A stretch of DNA of 39,561 nucleotides from Methylococcaceae bacterium (GCA_028748685.1 JAJRDU010000180.1:1-39561); one strand, 5' to 3'. Counted from the stretch's first letter, positions 9,609-19,897 are shown. Made by a program: numbers and translations. The notes: generated by a model from the sequence alone, not told the origin.

Positions 9609-9963
9609 GGCACTGCCCTCTTTGTTTGCCGAGCATGTCGACCGCGATCATGCGCTGGCGATGGAAATCATGGATTTTCCGTTTGATGTCGATTCCTTAA
9701 TTCTGCCCGCACAGCTTAAAAGCGCTATATGACAGTTAGATGAAGCTTTTTTTAAGATTGCATGACAGGCCGAGTAACAGCGGCAATGCGCGGGATAAAT
9801 TCGGATACCGGATAAGGCTCCTCCGGGCTAAACCGCACATTGAACGATGGGACTTAAGGGATAGTTTGTTACAATCCCCGCTAAATTTAGCGCAACGAAA
9901 CTACCCGGCCTTCAACCGGCAAACCTTGCCATTAATCATCCCGTTTTATTTCAACCAGCTGCC

Positions 9964-11421
9964 ATGCAACGTTTTTGTACTCTCGCCTTTGTGCTCGGCC
10001 TGATCTTGATGATCTTCGGCTTAACCTATGCATTGCCCATCGCCGCATCGCTATATTATGAAGATGGCATGACGGATCATTTCCTGCGCGGCATGTCCAT
10101 CAACATTGGCGTCGGCAGTATCCTGGCGGGACTGACGATGCGCTTTCGCGGCGACGTGAAAACCCGCGACGGCTATCTGCTGGTGGCATCGTTCTGGATA
10201 TTGATGTCGGCGGCGGCCACGCTGCCATTGCTCTGGGGCATTCCCGGACTATCGTTCACCGACGCCTTTTTCGAAACCATGTCCGGCTTTACCACCACCG
10301 GCGCCACGGTATTCGTAGGCCTGGATCATTTAGCGCCTTCCCTGAACCTTTGGCGCCACGAACTGAACTGGATAGGCGGCTTGGGCATCATCGTGCTGGC
10401 CGTGGCTATTCTGCCCTTGCTGGGCGTCGGCGGCATGCAGTTGTATAAAGCCGAAATCGCCGGCCCGGTCAAGGACACCAAACTCACGCCACGTATCACC
10501 GAGACCGCGCGTTTGTTATGGTTGGTCTACGCTGGCATCACCCTGACCTGCATCCTGTGTTTACATTTGGCCGGCATGAGTTGGTTTGACGCGGTTTGCC
10601 ACGCCTTCTCCACACTAAGTCTCGGCGGCTTTTCCACCCACGATGCCAAGATAGGCTATTTCGACTCTGACAGCATTGAACTGGTGTTAATCGTCTTCAT
10701 GCTGATCTCCGCCATGAACTTCGCGGTTCATTACCAAGCCTTGCATCAACGCAGCCTAAAGGCCTACCTACTCGACCCGGAAGCCATGCCGATGCTGGGC
10801 GTAATTGCCAGCAGTATTCTGTTGTGTGCCGGTTATCTTTGGCATTTTGAGACTTATCCGGATTTTTATACCAGTTTGCGCCATGTCACCTTCAATCTGG
10901 TTTCAATCGCCTCCGGATGCGGATTTGTCAGCGTCGATTTCAATCAATGGCCGCCGTTCGTGCCCTGGTGGATGCTTTATCTAAGTTGCGTGACCGCCTG
11001 TACCGGCTCCACCGGCGGCGGCATCAAGATGTTCCGCACCCTGCTGCTGTGGAAACAAGCCGGACGGGAAATGTTTAGCCTCCTGCATCCGCGCGCGGTC
11101 AACCCTATCCGCATCGGAAACATGCCCATCCCCAACAAAATCATTTTCGCGGTACTGGCCTTTATATTTCTGTATTTCATCTCGGTCGTGGTGATGACCT
11201 TCACGCTGATGTTTACCGGGCTAGACCCGATCTCGGCACTCAGCGCCGTTCTAGCCTGCATCAACAATACCGGTCCCGGATTAAATCAACTAGGCCCCGC
11301 ACACACTTATGCCGGCCTGAACGATTTCCAGACCTGGGTATGCTCGGTAACGATGCTGCTCGGACGACTAGAAGTCTTTACTTTGGTGGTGCTTTTTACT
11401 CCTACTTTCTGGAGAAAATAG
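9964..11421 (+). CDS. trkH: TrkH-family potassium uptake protein
   Basis: FFETMSGFTTTGATV, CHAFSTLSLGGFSTHD, TGSTGGGIKMFRTLLL selectivity-loop repeats. Confidence 0.94.
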   Translation: MQRFCTLAFVLGLILMIFGLTYALPIAASLYYEDGMTDHFLRGMSINIGVGSILAGLTMRFRGDVKTRDGYLLVASFWILMSAAATLPLLWGIPGLSFTDAFFETMSGFTTTGATVFVGLDHLAPSLNLWRHELNWIGGLGIIVLAVAILPLLGVGGMQLYKAEIAGPVKDTKLTPRITETARLLWLVYAGITLTCILCLHLAGMSWFDAVCHAFSTLSLGGFSTHDAKIGYFDSDSIELVLIVFMLISAMNFAVHYQALHQRSLKAYLLDPEAMPMLGVIASSILLCAGYLWHFETYPDFYTSLRHVTFNLVSIASGCGFVSVDFNQWPPFVPWWMLYLSCVTACTGSTGGGIKMFRTLLLWKQAGREMFSLLHPRAVNPIRIGNMPIPNKIIFAVLAFIFLYFISVVVMTFTLMFTGLDPISALSAVLACINNTGPGLNQLGPAHTYAGLNDFQTWVCSVTMLLGRLEVFTLVVLFTPTFWRK

Positions 11422-11517
11422 TACAATTCGCAGCCTTATCGTTTGCTAAGGCGTTAGAACATCGCACTTAAGGTGCAAGCCGTAACAAATTTTCAATATT
11501 TATCCAGGAACCTCGGT

Positions 11518-12447
11518 ATGAACTCCGCTCGACAAATTGATTTTCTCAGTAAAAGAAAGCTGGCTTTTTTCTTTTCCGGCACATTGTTTCTGATTTCGAT
11601 CATTTCTTTCTTCGCCAAGGGCATGGATCTGGGCATTGATTTTACCGGCGGCAGCGTCTTTGAAATGCATTACAACCAGTCAGTCGATCTGGACAAAATG
11701 CGGGGCACGCTGGAACAACAAGGCTTTACCGATGCGAATCTGCAACATTTCGGCAGCTCGGAAGATGTATTGATCCGCCTAAAACCGGTTGAAGGCATCA
11801 ATCAAAAGGAACTCAGCGAAAAGATACTCAGCGTCGCCAACAGCAGCCAGAGCCAACCTGGCGAATTGCGCCGCGTCGAATTCGTCGGCCCGCAAATCGG
11901 CGAAGAGTTGATCAACGATGGCGGTTTAGCCCTGTTTTTCTCTTTCGTTGGCGTGATGATTTACGTCAGCATCCGCTTCGAGTGGAAACTGTCGATAGGC
12001 GCTATCGCCGCCCTGTTCCACGACACCATCATCACCATGGGCTTTTTTTCGGTGTTCGGCTGGGAATTCGATATGACCGTGCTGTCGGCGATTCTGGCGC
12101 TGGTCGGTTACTCGATCAACGACACCATCGTCGTCTACGACCGAATCCGCGAAACCGTCCGCGCCAGCCGCATCAAGGAATCCATCCACGACATCGTCAA
12201 CCAAGCGCTTAACGATACCCTGAGCCGTACCATTCTGACTTCGTTGACCGTCTTCCTGACTCTGCTGGCCTTGGCCTTCCTAGGCGGAAAAACCATACAC
12301 GGCTTTGCGATTGCGATGCTGATAGGCGTCGTCAAAGGGACTTATTCGTCGATCTATATCGCCAGTTCCTTGGCGTTGAGCTTCGGCTTGAGCCGCCAAG
12401 ACCTGATGCCGGCGGAAAAAGACGCTACCGTCGATGAATTGCCGTAA
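11518..12447 (+). CDS. secF: Protein translocase subunit SecF
   Basis: GMDLGIDFTGGSVFEMHY; VGYSINDTIVVYDRIRE; ATG at 11518 preferred over the ORF-track start at 11473. Confidence 0.94.
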   Translation: MNSARQIDFLSKRKLAFFFSGTLFLISIISFFAKGMDLGIDFTGGSVFEMHYNQSVDLDKMRGTLEQQGFTDANLQHFGSSEDVLIRLKPVEGINQKELSEKILSVANSSQSQPGELRRVEFVGPQIGEELINDGGLALFFSFVGVMIYVSIRFEWKLSIGAIAALFHDTIITMGFFSVFGWEFDMTVLSAILALVGYSINDTIVVYDRIRETVRASRIKESIHDIVNQALNDTLSRTILTSLTVFLTLLALAFLGGKTIHGFAIAMLIGVVKGTYSSIYIASSLALSFGLSRQDLMPAEKDATVDELP

Positions 12448-12529
12448 ACCTTCGGACAAAATACATACCCTGTGAGGGCAAATTCATTCGCCCTCGCTAA
12501 CTTCAAGCGAACATTCATGGAATAACTTG

Positions 12530-15500
12530 ATGACAAAACAGATTAATACTCGCGAACTGACCCAACTGACCCTCGGCATCCCCGACTTTGAATACCAAGA
12601 CCTTTACGACGCAAAGCGCCTAGCGGATTTGCTGGCGGTATTCGACCAGTCGGTACAACAACACGACTCGGCTTTGTTCGAAGAAATCGTTGCCTACCGC
12701 GCCTGTGGCGGGGAAGGCATGAAGCCGGAAGAAATTTCCGAGTTATTGGTCAAGATGGCGCCGCTGGTCGGCAGCTTCGTCGCGCGTCTGTTCAAGGTCG
12801 GTGACGTTCGCGATCAACAGATAGTCCAAATTCGCGGCGAATTTGACAGCGTATTTGTTTACCGTACCGAGATCATCGGCAATCTAAGCAAGCTGTTCAA
12901 GGGCCAAACCATCGAAGGCTGGAATATCGCCGAATTGCAGGGGCAACTGGATGCCTTGCTTAGCGTAACCGGCAAAGGCGAGCTGTTTGCCGCCGACCCG
13001 GAACTGGCGGTCGGTCAATTGGCGGCCGATTTGTGGCGCTTATCGAAAAACGAGGCATTAACCGAGAAGGACGTCGCCGCGTTGAAACAATTGGTTGCCA
13101 CTTCCGCCTTGTTGAGCGAGGCCACCAATAGCGATACACCAGCCGCCTTCATTGCCGCATTGCTGGACATCGTCTGCCGCTGGAGCTTCGCCGCCAAGCA
13201 AGTTCCCGAACTGCAAGCCATCGTCAAAAAATGGCTGAGTTTCAAGATCGCCGAAAAAACCGATTTGGACAATCTGGTTGAACATGACAGCGTGGCCCAG
13301 AATGGCTACGACGTCTGGGTCTGCGACGAACACCATCACCGCCGCCGCGACGGCTTCGCGCTAACCGACAAACGCTTCAAGCAACGCCAAGCACTTTACG
13401 AAATCGATCACTGCATCTACTGCCACGACCGCGATAACGACTCCTGCTCCAAAGGCATCAAAAACAAGAAAGACGGCACCTTCAAGGCCAACCACCTGGG
13501 CTCGTTAATGACTGGCTGCCCGCTGGAGGAAAAAATCTCGGAGATGCATCTGGTCAAACGTCAGGGCGACAACATTGGCGCCTTGGCGATGATCATCATC
13601 GACAACCCGATGTGCCCCGGCACCGGCCATAGGATTTGCAACGATTGCATGCGCGGTTGTATTTACCAAAAAACCGAAGCGGTCAACATTCCTCAGATCG
13701 AAACCAATGTGCTAACCGATGTGTTGTTCATGCCCTGGGGTTTCGAGATTTATAGCCTGCTGACTCGCTGGAACCCACTGAACGTCAAGCGCTCCACCGC
13801 CCTGCCCTATAACGGCAAAAACGTGCTAGTCGCCGGCATGGGCCCCGCCGGTTACACGCTGACGCATTACCTGCTGAACGAAGGTTTCGGCGTGGTCGGC
13901 ATCGATGCACTGAAAATCGAGCCGCTGCCGCTGCACCTGACCGGCGACAAAAACAATTCGCCCATGCCTATCATGGATTTCCAAAGCCTGTACGAAGACC
14001 TGGACAAACGGGTCATGTTGGGCTTCGGCGGCGTCGCCGAATACGGCATCACGGTGCGTTGGGACAAAAATTTTTTGAAAGTGATTTACCTGACCTTGCT
14101 GCGTAGAGCCGCGTTCAAATGTTACGGTGGCGTGCGATTCGGCGGCACCGTGACCATAGACGAAGCCTGGGAACTGGGTTTCGACCATATCGCCATCGCC
14201 AGTGGCGCCGGCAAGCCGACCGTGATCGACCTGAAAAACAATATGACCCGCGGCATCCGCAAGGCCTCGGACTTTTTGATGGGCCTGCAATTGACCGGCG
14301 CGGCCAAAGCATCGTCATTGGCCAATCTGCAAGTGCGCATGCCGGCCGGCGTGATCGGCGGCGGCTTGACCGCGATCGATACCGCCACGGAACTCTTGGC
14401 TTACTATCCGCTGCAGGTCAGCAAGATCACCCATCGCTATGACAAACTGGTCGCCAAATACGGCGAAGCCGAAGTCCGCAAGCGTTACGACAAGGAAGAA
14501 CTGGAAATCCTCGAAGAATTCCTGGCACACGGCCGGGTGATCGAACAGGAACGCGCCCGCGCCAGAGCCGCCGGCGAAACGCCCAACTTCCTGCCCTTCC
14601 TCAAACAATGGGGCGGCGTGACCATGTTCTACCGCAAGGGCATCAAGGATTCGCCGGCTTACCGCCAGAATCACGAAGAAATTCACGAAGCCTTGTCGGA
14701 AGGTATTTACCTGGCCGAAGGCATGAGCCCCTTGGAAGCGATCAACGACGACTACGGTCACCTGAAAGCCGTGCGCTTCGAGAAATTGACCGAGCAGGAA
14801 GGCAAGTGGCGCAAGACCGGCGAGCAGGAAATCGCTTTGCGTGGCCTGTTCATCGCCGCCGGTACCGCGCCGAACACCATTTACCAGTCCGAGCATCCAA
14901 TGACGTTCTTGATGGATCACAAGTTCTATAAACGCCACGAGCCGGAATGGTTGCAAGGCAAGGCTGAACTGGTGGCCATGGCGGACGACACGCAAGTCAA
15001 GGTCGGTAAACCCGCGCCGTTTACTTCATACCACAGCGAAGGCCGTTACATCACCTTCTACGGCGACAATCATCCCGTTTACGCCGGCAACGTCGTTAAA
15101 GCCATGGCCAGCGCCAAGGACGGTTATCCCTACATCGTCAAATTGTTCGAAGGCGACATCGCCAAACTGGATGCCGCCAAGCAGGCCGAGCGCGATGCGC
15201 AATTGCGGTCCATGCAGGACAAGCTGGACGCAAACTTCAAGGCTCACGTTGTCGAAGTCAACCGCCTGACGCCGACCATCATCGAGGTGGTGATCAAGGC
15301 GCCGGCTGCGGCGAAGAACTTCGAGCCCGGCCAGTTCTACCGCGTGCAAAACTTCGAATCCCTGGCCCCGAAAATCGAAGGCACGGCCCTGGCGGCCGAA
15401 GGCTTGGCTTTGACCGGCGCCTGGGTGGACAAGGAAAAAGGCCTGGTATCGCTGATTGCGTTGGAAATGGGTAGCTCCAGCCGCTTGTGCGCCACCTGGG

Positions 15501-16210
15501 AAGCCGGCGACCCGCTGGTACTGATGGGCGTCACCGGCGCCCCGACCGAAATTCCGACCGGCAAGACCGTGTTGCTGTTGGGCGGCGGTTTGGGCAACGC
15601 GGTGCTGTTCTCGATCGGCAAGGCCATGCGCGCCGCCGGCAACAAAGTGCTGTATTTCGCCGGCTACCGTAACCGCGTCGATTTGTTCAAGGTCGCGGAA
15701 ATCGAGGAGGCCTCCGACGTGATCGTCTGGGCTGTCGATAATCTACCGGGCAACGAGGCGATACCGGTCACCCGCCCGCAGGACAAGACCTTCGTCGGCA
15801 ACATCGTCGAGGCGATGATCGCTTACGCCAATGGCGACCTAGGCGACACTACGCTGAAATTACAGGATGTCGAACACCTGATCGTGATCGGCTCCGACCG
15901 GATGATGGCGGCGGTGAAAGCAGCGCGTTTCGGCGTGTTGAAACCTTATCTGAAGGAAGGCCACGAAGCCGTGGCATCCATCAACTCGCCCATGCAGTGC
16001 ATGATGAAAGGCGTCTGCGCGCAGTGCATGTGCAAGCACGTCGATCCGGAAAGCGGCGAGGAAAGCTTCATGTATTCCTGCTACAACCAGGATCAGGGCT
16101 TGGATTACGTCGACTTTCCGAACCTGAACGCCCGCCTGCGGCAGAACACGGTACAGGAAAAATTATCATCTTTGTGGCTGACTTATTTGCTCGAAACCGA
16201 CAAGGGCTGA
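12530..16210 (+). CDS. Large multidomain FAD/Fe-S pyridine nucleotide oxidoreductase (GltD/NfnB-like domain fused to PyrK/NfnA-like domain)
   Basis: Cys-rich region CIYCHDRDNDSC...GCPLEEK...CPGTGHRICNDCMRGC; Rossmann GMGPAG and GVIGGGLTAIDTATE; FNR-like FEPGQFYRVQNF and LLLGGGLGNAVLFSIGKAM; C-terminal CMMKGVCAQCMC...SC Fe-S motif. Start ATG 12530 (12527 is TTG). Confidence 0.85.
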   Translation: MTKQINTRELTQLTLGIPDFEYQDLYDAKRLADLLAVFDQSVQQHDSALFEEIVAYRACGGEGMKPEEISELLVKMAPLVGSFVARLFKVGDVRDQQIVQIRGEFDSVFVYRTEIIGNLSKLFKGQTIEGWNIAELQGQLDALLSVTGKGELFAADPELAVGQLAADLWRLSKNEALTEKDVAALKQLVATSALLSEATNSDTPAAFIAALLDIVCRWSFAAKQVPELQAIVKKWLSFKIAEKTDLDNLVEHDSVAQNGYDVWVCDEHHHRRRDGFALTDKRFKQRQALYEIDHCIYCHDRDNDSCSKGIKNKKDGTFKANHLGSLMTGCPLEEKISEMHLVKRQGDNIGALAMIIIDNPMCPGTGHRICNDCMRGCIYQKTEAVNIPQIETNVLTDVLFMPWGFEIYSLLTRWNPLNVKRSTALPYNGKNVLVAGMGPAGYTLTHYLLNEGFGVVGIDALKIEPLPLHLTGDKNNSPMPIMDFQSLYEDLDKRVMLGFGGVAEYGITVRWDKNFLKVIYLTLLRRAAFKCYGGVRFGGTVTIDEAWELGFDHIAIASGAGKPTVIDLKNNMTRGIRKASDFLMGLQLTGAAKASSLANLQVRMPAGVIGGGLTAIDTATELLAYYPLQVSKITHRYDKLVAKYGEAEVRKRYDKEELEILEEFLAHGRVIEQERARARAAGETPNFLPFLKQWGGVTMFYRKGIKDSPAYRQNHEEIHEALSEGIYLAEGMSPLEAINDDYGHLKAVRFEKLTEQEGKWRKTGEQEIALRGLFIAAGTAPNTIYQSEHPMTFLMDHKFYKRHEPEWLQGKAELVAMADDTQVKVGKPAPFTSYHSEGRYITFYGDNHPVYAGNVVKAMASAKDGYPYIVKLFEGDIAKLDAAKQAERDAQLRSMQDKLDANFKAHVVEVNRLTPTIIEVVIKAPAAAKNFEPGQFYRVQNFESLAPKIEGTALAAEGLALTGAWVDKEKGLVSLIALEMGSSSRLCATWEAGDPLVLMGVTGAPTEIPTGKTVLLLGGGLGNAVLFSIGKAMRAAGNKVLYFAGYRNRVDLFKVAEIEEASDVIVWAVDNLPGNEAIPVTRPQDKTFVGNIVEAMIAYANGDLGDTTLKLQDVEHLIVIGSDRMMAAVKAARFGVLKPYLKEGHEAVASINSPMQCMMKGVCAQCMCKHVDPESGEESFMYSCYNQDQGLDYVDFPNLNARLRQNTVQEKLSSLWLTYLLETDKG

Positions 16211-16261
16211 TTTTTTAAGTATCTCCACCGCCATTCCCGCTATCTTGCCGGGATGACAAAA

Positions 16262-16306
16262 GCAACGATGGCTAGGGGGTTAGCCTAGCCATCGTTGCCG
16301 TCTTTT
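16262..16306 (+). terminator. Strong hairpin with T-rich tail
   Basis: 15-bp perfect stem GCAACGATGGCTAGG / CCTAGCCATCGTTGC, 7-nt loop GGGTTAG, then CGTCTTTT. Confidence 0.8.
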
Positions 16307-16322
16307 AGAAAGGAGTTCATTC

Positions 16323-17756
16323 GTGCTTCAACGCATTGCTTTATTTCTGTTGCTGGTCTCTTCACCCTTGTTGGCCTGGGCCGAGGCCGGACCTGCCATA
16401 CAAGCTTTAAATTTGACCACGCATTGGGTCGGTTATTTGGCGATCGCCATCTTCTCATTGGCTTACCTGCTGGCCATGACCGAAGAAGTCACAGAACTGA
16501 ATAAATCAAAACCCATGGTGTTGGCCGCCAGCTTGATCTGGGCTTTCATCGCCGCGATTTACGTAGGCGGTGGCATGGGCGAACAGGCAGGCCATGCCTT
16601 CCGCGCCTGCTTGGAAGGCTATGCCGAACTGTTTTTATTCATCATGGTGTCGATGGCTTATCTGAATGCCATGGAAGATCGCGGAGTGTTCGACAATCTG
16701 CGGACCTGGCTGCTAAGCAAGGGTTTCAGCTACCGTAAGTTGTTCTGGATCACGGGCGTGATGTCGTTCTTCATGTCATCAATCTGCAACAACCTCACCA
16801 CCGCATTGCTGATGGGTGCGGTGATCGTGGCGATGGGCAAGGATAATCGCCGTTTCGTGACGCTGGCCTGCATCAACGTCGTGGTGGCAACCAATGCGGG
16901 CGGTTCGTTCAGCCCATTCGGCGACATCACCACCCTACTGGTTTGGCAAAGCGGCGTGGTGCCGTTTATAGATTTTTATTCACTGTTCATACCGGCCGTG
17001 ATCAATTTCGCGCTGCCGGCCGCGATCATGCACTTCTGGATTCCAAACCAACATCCGGCCGCGGTTTGCAAGGCACCGGAGATGAAACGCGGCGCCCTGA
17101 CGATGATCCTGCTGTTTTTACTGACCATTGTCACGGCGGTTTGCTTTGAACACTTCCTGAAATTGCCGCCCGCGGCCGGCATGTTGGCGGGCCTGACCTA
17201 TCTGAAGTTCCTGGGCTATTACCTGCAAAAGACCGAAGACAAACAAAACACCGCCCATTTCGCCGACGACTACACGCTCCTGAATGTCGATATCTCCGAT
17301 ATTAATCCGCCCCACAGATTCGACGTTTTCAAGAGTATTGCCGCGCTGGAATGGGACACCTTGTTGTTTTTCTACGGCGTAATGGTCAGCGTCGGCGGCC
17401 TGAGTTTCATCGGCTACCTGACCATGGCTTCGGATATGCTATACGTCGGCATAGACCCTACCATCGCCAATATCCTGGTGGGGATGCTATCGGCCTTCAT
17501 AGACAACGGCACCATCATGTTTGCGGTGCTGACCATGCATCCCGACATATCCCAGGGGCAATGGCTGCTGGTCACGCTGACCACCGGCGTCGGCGGCAGT
17601 TTGCTGGCCATCGGTTCGGCGGCGGGAGTCGGCCTAATGGGACAGGTGAAAGGCATCTATACCTTTAGCGCTCATTTAAAATGGATGCCGGTGATTATGC
17701 TCGGCTATTTCGGCAGCATCGCTACGCACTTTGCGATGAATGGCCACTATTTTTAA
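16323..17756 (+). CDS. nhaD: Sodium:proton antiporter, NhaD family
   Basis: 477 aa polytopic; SSICNNLTTALLMGAVIVAMG, NAGGSFSPFGDITTLLVWQ, SAFIDNGTIMFAVL; GTG start after AAAGGAG. Confidence 0.92.
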   Translation: MLQRIALFLLLVSSPLLAWAEAGPAIQALNLTTHWVGYLAIAIFSLAYLLAMTEEVTELNKSKPMVLAASLIWAFIAAIYVGGGMGEQAGHAFRACLEGYAELFLFIMVSMAYLNAMEDRGVFDNLRTWLLSKGFSYRKLFWITGVMSFFMSSICNNLTTALLMGAVIVAMGKDNRRFVTLACINVVVATNAGGSFSPFGDITTLLVWQSGVVPFIDFYSLFIPAVINFALPAAIMHFWIPNQHPAAVCKAPEMKRGALTMILLFLLTIVTAVCFEHFLKLPPAAGMLAGLTYLKFLGYYLQKTEDKQNTAHFADDYTLLNVDISDINPPHRFDVFKSIAALEWDTLLFFYGVMVSVGGLSFIGYLTMASDMLYVGIDPTIANILVGMLSAFIDNGTIMFAVLTMHPDISQGQWLLVTLTTGVGGSLLAIGSAAGVGLMGQVKGIYTFSAHLKWMPVIMLGYFGSIATHFAMNGHYF

Positions 17757-17860
17757 GCATATCCCGCAGCCTTGTAGAAGTTTAGACACGCTAATCGCTC
17801 GCTATTCAATGAATAGACCGGCAACACATCCCACGCAAGCAATAGCGCATCGGTAAATCT

Positions 17861-17879
17861 TGTCACAAAGCGGTAATAT
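17861..17879 (+). promoter_or_regulatory. Possible partial Pho box upstream of phoB
   Basis: TGTCACAAAGCGGTAATAT resembles TGTCAT-N5-TGTCA half sites; second half site is poor. Confidence 0.25.
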
Positions 17880-17924
17880 GTTGTTGCTAAAGTATCAAGG
17901 TGATTGGACTTACATAAAATGATT

Positions 17925-18617
17925 ATGTCGAACTTGAATATTCTGGTCGTGGAAGATGAGGAAGCCATCAGGGAAATGCTGGTGATGGCGCTTGAACAGG
18001 CCGGCTTGACCGTCATCGCGGTTGCCAGCGCCGAACTGGCGCAAGAGACGCTGGCGGAAAACCTGATCGACATGATTTTGCTGGATTGGATGCTACCCGG
18101 CATCAGCGGAGTCGAACTGGCCAGGCGCCTGAAAAACGATGCCGGCTACAAGGATCTGCCGATTATCCTGCTGACCGCTCGCGGCGAGGAAGAAGACAAG
18201 ATTCGCGGCCTGGAAATCGGCGCCGACGACTACATCACCAAACCGTTTTCGCCCAAGGAACTAATCGCCCGGATCAAGGCGGTGATGCGCAGGAGCGGTA
18301 AGCTCAGCGAATCCGGCCAACTCAGCGTCGGCGACCTGACGCTGGATGCGGAACAACATCGGCTGACCATCGCCGGACACACACTGGAAGTCAGCCCCAC
18401 AGAATTTAGGCTGATGCAGTTTTTCATGACCAATCCCGACAAGGTTTACAGCAGAACCCATTTGCTCGATCAAGTATGGGGCCGCAGCGTTTATATCGAA
18501 GAACGCACCGTGGATGTCCATATTCGCCGCTTGCGTAAAATTCTGGCCGAATACGATCGCGAAGAACTGATCCAAACCGTGCGTGGTTTCGGCTACCGGT
18601 TTTCGATGGCCATCTGA
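17925..18617 (+). CDS. phoB: Phosphate regulon response regulator PhoB
   Basis: OmpR-type receiver and winged helix (VYSRTHLLDQVWGRSVYIEERTVDVHIRRLRK); paired with phoR. Confidence 0.9.
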   Translation: MSNLNILVVEDEEAIREMLVMALEQAGLTVIAVASAELAQETLAENLIDMILLDWMLPGISGVELARRLKNDAGYKDLPIILLTARGEEEDKIRGLEIGADDYITKPFSPKELIARIKAVMRRSGKLSESGQLSVGDLTLDAEQHRLTIAGHTLEVSPTEFRLMQFFMTNPDKVYSRTHLLDQVWGRSVYIEERTVDVHIRRLRKILAEYDREELIQTVRGFGYRFSMAI

Positions 18618-18622
18618 TTACG

Positions 18623-19897
18623 ATGCAGCGCTGGCAGAGAGAAATCAATAGCGTTATCGCTTTACTCGCGCTGGCTCTTCCCCTGGGTTATTTCACGGGC
18701 CATCTGTCGCTGATCCTGCTGGTCATCGTCACATTTCTGCTAATCCGGCAAACCCTGCACATCAACGCACTCGAGCACTGGCTGGCCCGCGGCGCATTCG
18801 GCGATCAACGCGAACAGAAAGGGATATGGGGAGACATTTACTACCATATCTGGAAAATCAAAAAAACCGAAAAAAAGCGCAAGAAGAAACTCAGCCGCAT
18901 GATAGATCGGTTCCGCACCTCGACCGATGCGCTGCCGGATGCGGCGGTGGTTCTCGGTAGCTATGGCGAAATCGAATGGACCAACAAGGCGGCCCGAGAG
19001 GTGCTGGGCTTGAAGAAAACCGACAAGGGCCAACGCATCCCCAACCTGATCCGCACCCCGCTCTTCATTCAATATTTAAAATCCAACGATTATCGGCAAA
19101 AAATCAGCATACCTTCGCCCGTCAACGAAAACATCATCCTGCAAATCAGCATCGTCCCTTACGGAGCCGGCTTACGGCTGTTGCTTGCTCAGGATATTAC
19201 CCATCTCAAGAACATCGAGCGGATGCGTACCGACTTTGTCGCCAATGTCTCGCATGAATTACGCACGCCGCTGACCGTACTGAAAGGCTATCTGGAAACC
19301 CTGCAGGAAATGGATAACGTTCCCAATATCTATTTCCGCTCCTTCGAGAACATGGCGACTCAGACCGAACGCATGCAATTGCTGATCGATGACCTGCTGC
19401 TGCTGGCGCGCCTGGAAACCAAGGCCAAAATATCGGAACCCGTCGCGGTTCCCGACCTGCTGAAGCAGATTTGCCAGGAAAGCGACTTGCTGGAAAAAGA
19501 CGAACGCCGGGTCGAACTCAGCATCAACACGGACGCTCATCTGCAAGGCGACGAAGAGGAATTGCGCAGCGCCTTCACCAATCTGGTCGTCAATGCGCTG
19601 AAATATTCGCCCGCCGACAAACCCGTTAAAGTCTGCTGGCATTCACTCGAGAACGGTGGGGTGTGCCTGGACGTGGAGGATTTCGGAGAAGGCATTTCAC
19701 CCGCCGACATCCCCCGCATCACCGAGCGTTTTTACCGGGTCGAAGTGAAGCGCAACCGCAAAATCAACGGCACCGGCCTGGGGCTGGCAATCGTCAAGCA
19801 TGTGCTGGTCAGACACGATGCCAAACTGGAAATTACCAGCCAACTGGGCAAGGGCAGCCGTTTCCGCTGTCTGTTTCCGGCCAAACGGCTTTGCTGA
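18623..19897 (+). CDS. phoR: Phosphate regulon sensor histidine kinase PhoR
   Basis: Two N-terminal hydrophobic segments, PAS-like region, H-box FVANVSHELRTPLTVLKGYLE, NINGTGLGLAIVKH. Confidence 0.9.
   Translation: MQRWQREINSVIALLALALPLGYFTGHLSLILLVIVTFLLIRQTLHINALEHWLARGAFGDQREQKGIWGDIYYHIWKIKKTEKKRKKKLSRMIDRFRTSTDALPDAAVVLGSYGEIEWTNKAAREVLGLKKTDKGQRIPNLIRTPLFIQYLKSNDYRQKISIPSPVNENIILQISIVPYGAGLRLLLAQDITHLKNIERMRTDFVANVSHELRTPLTVLKGYLETLQEMDNVPNIYFRSFENMATQTERMQLLIDDLLLLARLETKAKISEPVAVPDLLKQICQESDLLEKDERRVELSINTDAHLQGDEEELRSAFTNLVVNALKYSPADKPVKVCWHSLENGGVCLDVEDFGEGISPADIPRITERFYRVEVKRNRKINGTGLGLAIVKHVLVRHDAKLEITSQLGKGSRFRCLFPAKRLC

Noticed and set aside
9607-9732. 41-aa ORF MALPSLFAEHVDRDHALAMEIMDFPFDVDSLILPAQLKSAI overlapping the PAP2 start
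   Set aside because: Too short, no recognised family and no clear ribosome-binding site; could be a gene remnant but cannot be supported.
13410-13430. CIYCH matches the c-type heme CxxCH motif in the large oxidoreductase
   Set aside because: The protein has no signal peptide and the motif sits in a Cys-rich Fe-S-like region, so heme attachment is unlikely.
14315-14995. 226-aa minus ORF inside the large oxidoreductase
   Set aside because: Antisense shadow ORF without recognisable motifs.
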